In this document: piece by piece, positions 22,400 through 28,058 of the stretch
Position numbering within the stretch: position 1 is the first letter of the stretch
How the letters are laid out: every line of letters starts with the position of its first letter
Virus record (IMG/VR): IMGVR_UViG_3300037189_028204
Coordinates: 1-28,058 of that record
Source of the DNA: a virus
Direction: 5' to 3' (one strand)
Length of the DNA: 28,058 bases
Notes under the pieces: model-generated
Told to the model about the DNA's origin: nothing
Seen by the model: the letters and a program-made list of their open reading frames with translations, nothing else
Database searches by the model: none
Made by a program: the position numbers and the translations under genes

Positions 22400-22612
22400 A
22401 TGGCGCGCAGGCTCTACCTGAAAGGCCCGGACGGGCGATACGACCTCGACCCGACCGAGGCCGACACACTGTTCTCGGCGAGCGAGCGTCACATCGAACC
22501 GACCGAGAGCATGCTGATCAACCCGACCCCCGGCTGGGTGACGCTCGTCGACGGTCGAGATGTGGGCGCGGTCCTGGGGGACGGCGGGCTCGCCATCGTG
22601 GTACACGACTGA
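22400..22612 (+). CDS. Small unknown protein (70 aa)
   Basis: ATG 22400, three bases after the nucleotidyltransferase stop. MARRLYLKGPDGRYDLDPTE suggests a small beta/alpha fold; the C-terminus (WVTLVDGRDVGAVLGDGGLA) ends in short hydrophobic strands. No motif is recognised. It sits between the effector-like genes and the zinc-ribbon gene. Confidence 0.6.
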   Translation: MARRLYLKGPDGRYDLDPTEADTLFSASERHIEPTESMLINPTPGWVTLVDGRDVGAVLGDGGLAIVVHD

Positions 22613-22613
22613 C

Positions 22614-22895
22614 GTGCATATCCGCTGCCCGAACTGCAACGCGAGTCTGGCGAAGAGCCAGGCGGGCCGCCTCAAGGTCCGTCTGCCCATCCTGAGCTTC
22701 CGCCGCACGGACGCGGACGGTGGACACGTCTGCGAGACGGTCTGCCCGGCGTGCAAAGCGGACGTGCCGATCCCGCTGACCATCGCCGACGAGGGGCTCG
22801 TGAAGTCGCTCGCCCCGCCCCCTGCCGCGCCGCCGTTGGGGCTGCGGTTGTCCCTGCGCTCGCAAACCTTGACGCCAGCCATCCCCGCCGAATAG
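22614..22895 (+). CDS. Zinc-ribbon protein, Com-like (93 aa)
   Basis: Start GTG at 22614 (MHIRCPNCNASLAKSQ). Cys5-x2-Cys8 and Cys44-x2-Cys47 give a zinc ribbon, with an additional Cys40. The beginning IRCPNCNASLAKSQAGRLKV resembles Mu Com and related phage zinc-finger proteins (IRC.NC...L.K). Com acts in translational control of the mom modification gene; here no such target is visible. The C-terminal half is Pro/Leu-rich and probably disordered. It is the last gene before a strong terminator. Confidence 0.65.
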   Translation: MHIRCPNCNASLAKSQAGRLKVRLPILSFRRTDADGGHVCETVCPACKADVPIPLTIADEGLVKSLAPPPAAPPLGLRLSLRSQTLTPAIPAE

Positions 22896-22952
22896 CGTTG
22901 GGTCACACGTCGGCCTCAAACCGACACTGACGCCCTGGCCACAAGCCTGAGA

Positions 22953-22985
22953 GGGCGCTTCTGCGAAAGCGGGGGCGCCCTTTTT
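22953..22985 (+). terminator. Intrinsic terminator
   Basis: GGGCGC-UUCUGC (22953-22964), tetraloop GAAA, and GCGGGG-GCGCCC (22969-22980) form a 12-pair stem with three G-U pairs and a GNRA loop, followed directly by UUUUU (22981-22985). It closes the transcript coming from the effector-like genes and separates it from the protease-capsid operon. Confidence 0.85.
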
Positions 22986-23001
22986 GCGTTTGGAGTTCCC
23001 G

Positions 23002-23811
23002 TTGCCCGCAGAGTCGTTTCACCGCTGGATTCCGTTCCAGGTCGTCGGCCTCGAAAAGGGCTCGGACGGCAAGGAGCGCGTGCGCATCCGCGGGCTGGCG
23101 AGCACCGAGCACATGGACCAGGACGGCGACACGATCGTCCAGGACGGGCTCGACTTCAGCTACTTCCTGAAGCGCGGGTTCTTCAACGACAACCACAGCA
23201 AGGAAACGGCCGACGTCCTGGGCTACCCGGACAAGGTCTACCCGGTCACCATCGACGACGACGGGAAGAAGGTTCGCGCGACCGCCGTGGAGGGCTACCT
23301 GCTCGACACGCCGGAGGCCATGCGGATCGCTGACCTCGCGCGCTCGCTCGATGGCACGCCGCGGCAGCTCGGGTTCTCGGTCGAGGGCCCGCCGCCCGTT
23401 CGCGATCCGCGCAACCCCGCCCGGATCGTGAAGGCGACCGTGCGCAACGTCGCCATCACCAACTGCCCGGTGAACCCGTTCACGAAGCTGGACCTGGTGA
23501 AGTCGATGCGGTTCGCGAAGGCGCTCAGCGCCGGCGGGCCCGCGCAGGCGCCGGGTGTGGTCGTGGCCGGCAGCGCCCGCCCGCTCATGCCCGAGTCGCT
23601 CGGCCTGCGCCTGCCCATCGGCGGCCCGGATCCGGTGGCCGTGGCGAAGCGGGCGAAGGCGCTCACCGACGAATGGCTCAAGGCCAACGGCGGGCTCTCG
23701 CTCGAGAAGAGCCTGGCCATCCGGCTGATCAAAGCTCGGCACCCGCAGGCGACGCCCGCGGAGGTCGACCGCATCCTGGCGCAGGCGCGCCGATTGGGAG
23801 AGGACCGATGA
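23002..23811 (+). CDS. Prohead protease
   Basis: Encodes 269 residues from TTG 23002, chosen because GGAG (22992-22995) is six bases upstream and an earlier TTG at 22984 would begin inside the terminator U-run. Motifs of the herpes-like/HK97 prohead-protease fold are GLASTEHMDQDGDTIVQDGL, FFNDNH65SKE and LGFS126VEGPP, with His65 and Ser126 as candidate catalytic residues; the third member of the triad is not assigned. It cleaves scaffold and other internal head proteins during maturation. The C-terminus is helical (LVKSMRFAKALSAGG, LEKSLAIRLIKARHPQ). Its stop overlaps the scaffold ATG. Confidence 0.8.
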   Translation: MPAESFHRWIPFQVVGLEKGSDGKERVRIRGLASTEHMDQDGDTIVQDGLDFSYFLKRGFFNDNHSKETADVLGYPDKVYPVTIDDDGKKVRATAVEGYLLDTPEAMRIADLARSLDGTPRQLGFSVEGPPPVRDPRNPARIVKATVRNVAITNCPVNPFTKLDLVKSMRFAKALSAGGPAQAPGVVVAGSARPLMPESLGLRLPIGGPDPVAVAKRAKALTDEWLKANGGLSLEKSLAIRLIKARHPQATPAEVDRILAQARRLGEDR

Positions 23812-24551
23812 AGAAGAAGGACTTCCTGGCGACGCTGAAGGCCATGCCGGACTGCGAGGCGAAGGACAAGCTCATCAAGTCGTTCGAGGACGACAAGGAG
23901 AACGTCGAGGACGACGACGACGAGGCCGAGGGCGACAACGAGAAGTCCCTGACGGTCGGCGCCGGCGGTCTGTCCAAGGCGCTCGAGGAGTTGGAGCGCA
24001 TCCAGGGCGCGGGCGCCCCGGCCATCGCCCCCCTCGGTGCGCGCATGGGCGACAACGCCGACGTGAGCCTTGCGAAGTCGATGGACGCCACCGGCTTCGT
24101 GAAGTCGCTCGTCGAGCAGGTCGCCGCGCACTCCGACGACCTCGGCGCCGCGGTGTCCGAGATCAGTCAGCAGCAGGGCGTGAACAACACGGCCGTGCTG
24201 GCGACGGGCAAGCTGATGCTCTCGCTCGTGAAGAGCATCCAGGAGCGCGACGCCAAGATCGACGCGCTGATCGCCGCGGTGAACGCCCCGGCTCAGCCCC
24301 GCACGACGACGACCGCTCGCCCAATGGCGAAGAGCTTCAACGCCGGCGGCGGTGGCGGCGAGGCGCCCCAGGGGCTCAGCAAGGGCCAACTCGCGAACCT
24401 CATGAACGGCGAGCTCAAGAAGAGCATGGAGGCGGGCGATCACGGTCGCGCGCACCAGCTCCAGGAGAGCGTCGCGCTGTTGCTGGCCGGGAAGAAGAAC
24501 GGCCTGGCGACGGAGATCGAGCAGTCCCACCTGCGCAAGGCCCAGGCCTAA
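23808..24551 (+). CDS. Scaffold-like acidic protein
   Basis: Encodes 247 residues from ATG 23808 (ATGA overlap). Sequence is strongly helical and charged, with an acidic stretch (SFEDDKENVEDDDDEAEGDN), glycine-rich breaks and seven hydrophobic-x-K-S words (LIKSF, NEKSL, LAKSM, FVKSL, LVKSI, MAKSF, LKKSM). Position between protease and capsid is that of scaffolding proteins, which direct capsid assembly and are then cleaved. The repeated LxKS words are candidate cleavage or binding sites. No sequence family recognised; the assignment rests on place and composition. Confidence 0.75.
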   Translation: MKKKDFLATLKAMPDCEAKDKLIKSFEDDKENVEDDDDEAEGDNEKSLTVGAGGLSKALEELERIQGAGAPAIAPLGARMGDNADVSLAKSMDATGFVKSLVEQVAAHSDDLGAAVSEISQQQGVNNTAVLATGKLMLSLVKSIQERDAKIDALIAAVNAPAQPRTTTTARPMAKSFNAGGGGGEAPQGLSKGQLANLMNGELKKSMEAGDHGRAHQLQESVALLLAGKKNGLATEIEQSHLRKAQA

Positions 24552-24596
24552 GCGCGAAGACCGGCCACAGACGGCCACACTGAGAGGATGACAGAC

Positions 24597-26033
24597 ATGG
24601 CACTCATCGACTGGCAGGACTTCACGCAGGGCTACGGCGAAGGCGGTGGCGGCCCCGGCGCCGCGAGCGTCGAGGACGTCGCGGAGCTGAACAAGGCCCT
24701 CAACGCGGGCGGCGGCAACGGCGGGGCGCACGGCGTCCAGACCGCCGGCGCCATGGGCCCCCTGATGCCCGAGTCCCTCGACCCGCTCCTGACGTCCATG
24801 ACGTACACGGAGCAGGAGTTCAAGTTCTGGAAGGCGGTCTACAAGGATCCGGCGTACAACACGGCCGAGGAGTACAACCGACTCCACAAGGTCGGCTCCG
24901 GCGAGGCCGCGTTCATCGGCGAGGGCGATCTGCCGAGCGAGGAGGACAGCACGTACTCCCGCGAGGTCACGCTGGTGAAGTTCATGGGCACCACGCGCCG
25001 CGTGACCCACGTCGCCAGCCTGGTCCGCACCATGGGCATCGAGAACGCGGTGGCGCAGGAGACCAAGAACGGCACCCTCTGGCTGATGCGTCAGCTCGAG
25101 GAGTCGCTCTTCTTCGGCGACAGCAACATCATCAGCGTGCAGTTCGACGGTCTGAACAAGCTGATGGCTGACGGTGGCACCCCCACCTACGACCTCCGCG
25201 GCGATCCGCTGACGGAGGAGGTGCTGTCGGGCATGTGCGCGGTGGTCCGCCAGGCGCCGAACTACGGCTCCATCGACACCGTGTTCTGCTCCATCGGCGT
25301 CAAGAACGACCTGAAGAACCTCATCCGCGACCGTCTCCGCGCGAGCTTCGGCACGGCGGTGGACTTCGAGCCCAAGGTCGACGGGTTCGCCAACGTCAAG
25401 ATCGAGGACAACGTCTTCATCCAGGAGGGCGGTCGTCCCTACGCCTCCGGCCTGGGTCCCGCCTCCAAGCGTCCGCTCACGCCGGTGCTCGGCGCGGCCG
25501 GCACGAGCTCGCCGGTCACGGCCTCGGCCCAGTTCGCCGCGGGCGACGCCGGGACGTACTACTACAAGATCGTGGCCTACAACCGCTACGGGCGGTCGGC
25601 CCCGCTGACGGTCACCGGCTTCGCCATCGCGGCCGGCGACAGCGGCGTGATCCCGGTGGTGGACGGCGGCCAGGACACGGCCGGCTACATCGTCTACCGC
25701 AGCGCCAAAGACGCGGGGGCGGCGACGGACTGCAAGGAGATCTTCCGCGTCAAGCGGTCGGGCGCCTCGCAGGACATCTCCGATCTGAACGACTACCTGC
25801 CGGGTTGCAGCGTGGTGTTCGGCCTCGAGATGAAGCCCGCCGTGATCGGCTGGAAGCAGCTCGCGCCCTTCACGAAGCTGCCGCTCGCGACCATCGACAC
25901 CAGCATCCGCTGGATGCAGGTGCTCTACGGTGCGCTCCAGCTCAAGGCGCCCCGCCACGCCTTCCGGATCATCAACGTGGGCCGCGATCCGAACGCCCCC
26001 GTGCTGACCCCGGCGCTGGTCGGCTTCGAGTAA
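24597..26033 (+). CDS. Major capsid protein with inserted fibronectin-like domain
   Basis: ATG 24597 is preferred because GAGAGG sits about nine bases upstream; an ATG at 24588 directly abuts that site. The 478-residue product has an N-terminal arm, then FKFWKAVYKDPAYNTAEEYN, FIGEGDLPSEEDSTYSREV and VKFMGTTRRVTHVASLVRT, the HK97-fold capsid pattern seen in several large phage groups. Residues about 290-400 (AGDAGTYYYKIVAYNRYGRS, DTAGYIVYRSAKDAGAATD) look like a fibronectin type III or Ig-like insertion, probably displayed on the capsid surface. The C-terminal P/E-loop part resumes with LEMKPAVIGWKQLAPF. A hairpin follows the gene. Confidence 0.9.
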   Translation: MALIDWQDFTQGYGEGGGGPGAASVEDVAELNKALNAGGGNGGAHGVQTAGAMGPLMPESLDPLLTSMTYTEQEFKFWKAVYKDPAYNTAEEYNRLHKVGSGEAAFIGEGDLPSEEDSTYSREVTLVKFMGTTRRVTHVASLVRTMGIENAVAQETKNGTLWLMRQLEESLFFGDSNIISVQFDGLNKLMADGGTPTYDLRGDPLTEEVLSGMCAVVRQAPNYGSIDTVFCSIGVKNDLKNLIRDRLRASFGTAVDFEPKVDGFANVKIEDNVFIQEGGRPYASGLGPASKRPLTPVLGAAGTSSPVTASAQFAAGDAGTYYYKIVAYNRYGRSAPLTVTGFAIAAGDSGVIPVVDGGQDTAGYIVYRSAKDAGAATDCKEIFRVKRSGASQDISDLNDYLPGCSVVFGLEMKPAVIGWKQLAPFTKLPLATIDTSIRWMQVLYGALQLKAPRHAFRIINVGRDPNAPVLTPALVGFE

Positions 26034-26051
26034 GCCGATCCTGGTGACGTA

Positions 26052-26088
26052 GGAGCGACGGGCGGGTAACCTCCCGTCCCGTCGCTCC
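26052..26088 (+). other. Strong hairpin after the capsid gene
   Basis: GGAGCGACGGG (26052-26062) pairs perfectly with CCCGTCGCTCC (26078-26088), with an inner CGGG/CCCG helix, for at least 15 pairs. No U-run follows. It may be a partial terminator or a 3' stabiliser that keeps capsid mRNA abundant relative to downstream genes. Confidence 0.65.
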
Positions 26089-26124
26089 AACCCACGACCC
26101 AACAGCCCAGCGGAGAAGACCTCC

Positions 26125-26700
26125 ATGTCGTCTGCCCAGAAGCGTCTCACCCTGAAAGCCCCGAACCTCCGCATGGCCGGCAGCACCATCTGGTGCGAGG
26201 TCGAGAAGCGGCTGCTCCACATCGACCAGAACGGTCTCCTGCCCGACCTCACGGACGAGCAGGCCGCGGAACTGCTGAAGTGCGGGTACACCCTGGCCGA
26301 AGGTCAGACGCTCCTGGAGATGCGGCAGAAGGCCGACGCCTACGCGAAGGCGGCCGCCGCGTTCGCCGCCGCCGAGGATGCGACCGTCGGCGCCATCCGC
26401 GCCGCGCGCGCCGACGGCGTCAGCGAGGAGACCCTCGCCGACATCATCAAGAGCGCGGGCAAGTCCCACCAGACGGTGCTCCCCGACGTGTCCGAGATCG
26501 CGCCGCCCCCGGCCGAGAAGAAGGCCGCCCCTGCGCCCCAGGCGCAGGCCCCGGCCGCGCCGCCCGCCGAGCCCCCTGCGGCCGACAAGAAGCCGGGCGG
26601 CAAGAAGACGCTGAGCGAGAGCATCAAGGCCGAGCCGAAGCCCGAGGGCGACCCCGCCCCGGGCCCGGCCGCGCCGCCCGCCGAGCCCCCCAAGGAGTAA
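26125..26700 (+). CDS. Post-capsid protein with Pro/Ala/Lys-rich tail (191 aa)
   Basis: ATG 26125 with GGAGAAG upstream. Residues 1-60 appear folded (LTLKAPNLRMAGSTIWCEVE); residues 60-110 are helical (LLEMRQKADAYAKAAAAFAA, LADIIKSAGKSHQTVLPDV). The tail is low-complexity Ala/Pro/Lys/Glu. Function unknown; location immediately downstream of the capsid gene suggests a decoration or accessory head protein. Confidence 0.7.
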   Translation: MSSAQKRLTLKAPNLRMAGSTIWCEVEKRLLHIDQNGLLPDLTDEQAAELLKCGYTLAEGQTLLEMRQKADAYAKAAAAFAAAEDATVGAIRAARADGVSEETLADIIKSAGKSHQTVLPDVSEIAPPPAEKKAAPAPQAQAPAAPPAEPPAADKKPGGKKTLSESIKAEPKPEGDPAPGPAAPPAEPPKE

Positions 26701-26706
26701 GCGTCC

Positions 26707-27204
26707 ATGTCCGTCGTCGCCCGCAACCTGCGTCGCTTCGCGCGCGCCCTCCAGGCCGTCCCCGCCGGTGACGTGCTGGCCAAGGCGTACGACCGCTGGT
26801 CGCACCTGCTCGTCGTGCGCGATCACGGGAAGGGTGCGCCGTCGTACCGCGAGGGCGAGGACGGCGAGGTCTACAAGACCACGCTGGACACGACGACCCT
26901 GCCCGACGCGCCGAACACCACCGCGCCGGCCTCGGGCACCTACTTCAACATCGAGGCCTTCGGCGGCATCTGCCTGTACTGGCGCGAGTCCGCCGTGGAC
27001 GGCGCCACGCACACCGACATCGACGTGTCCGTGTGGGCGCTCGCCGACAACGGCGACTGGCTCCAGATCGCCACCGAGCCGGCGCTCTTGCCCTACGTCG
27101 AGCTGAGCGTGCCCGGCACCGGCTACCGCCGTGTGTTCGTGCAGGTGACCGACACGAACGGCGGGGCCGCAGGCAACATCGACCTCATCGCGGCGGGGGA
27201 CTGA
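26707..27204 (+). CDS. Unknown structural-type protein (165 aa)
   Basis: ATG 26707, six bases after the previous stop. N-terminal amphipathic helix (NLRRFARALQAVPAGDVLAK) is followed by a beta-rich domain (GTYFNIEAFGGICLYWRESA, IDVSVWALADNGDWLQIATE, YRRVFVQVTDTNGGAAGNID), the profile of a beta-sandwich virion or baseplate protein. Unrecognised; structural by context. Confidence 0.7.
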   Translation: MSVVARNLRRFARALQAVPAGDVLAKAYDRWSHLLVVRDHGKGAPSYREGEDGEVYKTTLDTTTLPDAPNTTAPASGTYFNIEAFGGICLYWRESAVDGATHTDIDVSVWALADNGDWLQIATEPALLPYVELSVPGTGYRRVFVQVTDTNGGAAGNIDLIAAGD

Positions 27205-27205
27205 C

Positions 27206-27445
27206 GTGTCTCGCCAGCAGGGGAACATCGCGGGCGTCTACGACCCGGCCGAGGTGCTCACGCAGAAGGGCGGGCTGCTCGCGCACAACGGGAGCGATCC
27301 CGTCGAGGTTCCCCCCGGCGCGGATGGCGAGGCGGTCGTCTACGACTCCACCACGGCGTCCGGCCTGAGCTCGCGCCCGTTCACCTCGGCCGAGCAGAAC
27401 ATCACGAACGCCGCGAACGCGGCTCTCTTCAAGCTGGGGATGTGA
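27206..27445 (+). CDS. Unknown small protein (79 aa)
   Basis: GTG start at 27206 (MSRQQGNIAGVYDPAEVLTQ), one base after the upstream stop. Gly/Ala/Thr-rich with a C-terminal helix (EQNITNAANAALFKLGM). No family recognised. It lies among small post-capsid structural genes and is probably a virion component or adapter. Confidence 0.6.
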   Translation: MSRQQGNIAGVYDPAEVLTQKGGLLAHNGSDPVEVPPGADGEAVVYDSTTASGLSSRPFTSAEQNITNAANAALFKLGM

Positions 27446-27446
27446 C

Positions 27447-27863
27447 ATGCCGGCCGGAGCTTCACCCACCTACGCGAACACCCCCTACAACAACGGGATC
27501 GCGTTCGACGACGGCGACGGCACGACCGCCAAGGTGGTCGCCTACGGCAACACCGCCATCCTCGTGCTGCGGGCCATCCTGCTGACGAACCTGTCGGGCA
27601 CGGCGTACACGTTCGACGTGTTCCTGCGCCGCTCGGCCGTCGACTACCAGCTCGCCCGCGTGCAGGTCGCCGCGAACGCCGGCCACGCCAACGGCACGCC
27701 CGCGAAGAACCTGCTCGACCCGGACATCCTGCCGGGCCTGGACAGCGAGCCCAACACGAAGCTGGTGCTCGAGGCCACCGACCAGATCGTGATTCAGCCG
27801 GTCGCGGGGCTGGGCTCCGGTCACGAGGTCCACGTCGTCGTCCTGGGCGGCAAGGCGACCTGA
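27447..27863 (+). CDS. Unknown beta-rich protein (138 aa)
   Basis: ATG 27447, one base after the previous stop. Strands such as AILVLRAILLTNLSGTAYTF, FLRRSAVDYQLARVQVAANA and DQIVIQPVAGLGSGHEVHVV indicate an all-beta fold, similar in character to the proteins at 8631-9095 and 9208-9594. Possibly a decoration or tail-connector protein; not recognised. Confidence 0.7.
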   Translation: MPAGASPTYANTPYNNGIAFDDGDGTTAKVVAYGNTAILVLRAILLTNLSGTAYTFDVFLRRSAVDYQLARVQVAANAGHANGTPAKNLLDPDILPGLDSEPNTKLVLEATDQIVIQPVAGLGSGHEVHVVVLGGKAT

Positions 27864-28058
27864 TGGCGATCCTCGAAGGCATCTTCGGGTTCGCAGCGAA
27901 GCCTCGCGGCGACATGGGCGCGGCCATTGCTGGCCGGCTGCTCCGGTTCACCACGAAGGCGGGCCGCGTCGTCTCCAGCCTCATCAGCGTGGACGCCAGC
28001 GGGAACCTGAGCACGCCGGGCCGCGTGGACGCGGCGTCCAGCTCCGACGGCTCGGCGC
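27863..28058 (+). CDS. Putative structural protein (partial, cut by right edge)
   Basis: ATG 27863 overlaps the previous stop (TGATG); 65 codons are visible before the edge. The N-terminus reads MAILEGIFGFAAKPRGDMGA, then LRFTTKAGRVVSSLISVDAS and GNLSTPGRVDAASSSDGSA. The small-residue-rich ending could be the start of a fibre-like or shaft segment. Too little is present for a family call. Confidence 0.6.
   Translation, partial: MAILEGIFGFAAKPRGDMGAAIAGRLLRFTTKAGRVVSSLISVDASGNLSTPGRVDAASSSDGSA

Noticed and set aside
23295-26291. 998-codon open frame on the minus strand
   Set aside because: Lies opposite protease, scaffold and capsid genes that are well supported on the plus strand.
1-28058. 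tRNA or rRNA genes
   Set aside because: No cloverleaf-like TTCGANTC/acceptor pairing or rRNA core sequence was noticed on either strand; a tRNA search program would settle it.

Overview
This window is a piece of a tailed-phage (Caudoviricetes) genome or prophage. It is GC-rich throughout and almost entirely coding, with genes packed so tightly that most neighbours share start and stop codons (GTGA, ATGA or TGATG overlaps). Recognisable virion genes are an HK97-type portal (6949-8619), an SPP1 gp7/Mu gpF-like minor head protein (13891-14793), a prohead protease (23002-23811), a scaffold-like acidic protein (23808-24551) and the major capsid protein (24597-26033). No terminase, integrase, tail tape measure, endolysin or tRNA gene is visible, so lifestyle and host cannot be fixed. 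The base composition, Ala/Pro-rich proteins, alternative GTG/TTG starts and one apparently leaderless promoter fit a high-GC bacterial host, but that is inference.

Layout. Positions 1-1470 hold a four-gene leftward operon behind a good sigma70-like promoter (1513-1541). It encodes a miniature RecA-like protein without a recognisable Walker A, a small membrane protein, an unknown protein, and a protein with in-frame 8-residue repeats that runs off the left edge. From 1621 everything reads rightward. First come two large head-cluster proteins (a zincin-type metalloprotease and a protein ending in a Dps/ferritin-like domain), an unknown and the portal, then three beta-rich or unknown small proteins. 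A regulatory cassette follows (leaderless HTH, NrdR-type zinc ribbon, DnaQ-like exonuclease; 10004-11378). Next is a 490-base AT-richer gap with repeated CCCCGAAATG/CATTTCGGGG elements, and then a set of membrane proteins, one with the architecture of a unimolecular spanin, plus a stand-alone CheY-like receiver (11870-13595). The head cluster resumes with the minor head protein, a PI3/4-kinase/HipA-fold protein, a 1289-residue multidomain protein, a CCA-adding/poly(A)-polymerase-like nucleotidyltransferase, a Com-like zinc ribbon, a terminator, protease, scaffold, capsid and small post-capsid structural genes.

The most interesting feature is a set of large proteins in the head cluster that carry the same short module, roughly IGP-[RHK]-GG-[KQ]-IVG-[YF]...PIY.G, joined to very different enzymatic domains: zinc protease, Dps ferroxidase, CCA-like nucleotidyltransferase and a possible ADP-ribosyltransferase-like end. 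A looser version occurs in the kinase protein. Genes located between portal and capsid that share a module and differ in catalytic domain look like a suite of packaged, co-injected virion effectors with a common capsid-targeting or processing tag. A second recurring tetrapeptide, hydrophobic-x-K-S, is dense in the scaffold and in several putative internal proteins but absent from portal and capsid; it could be a protease or packaging signal. Family assignments are made by eye from motifs, and no database search was possible.
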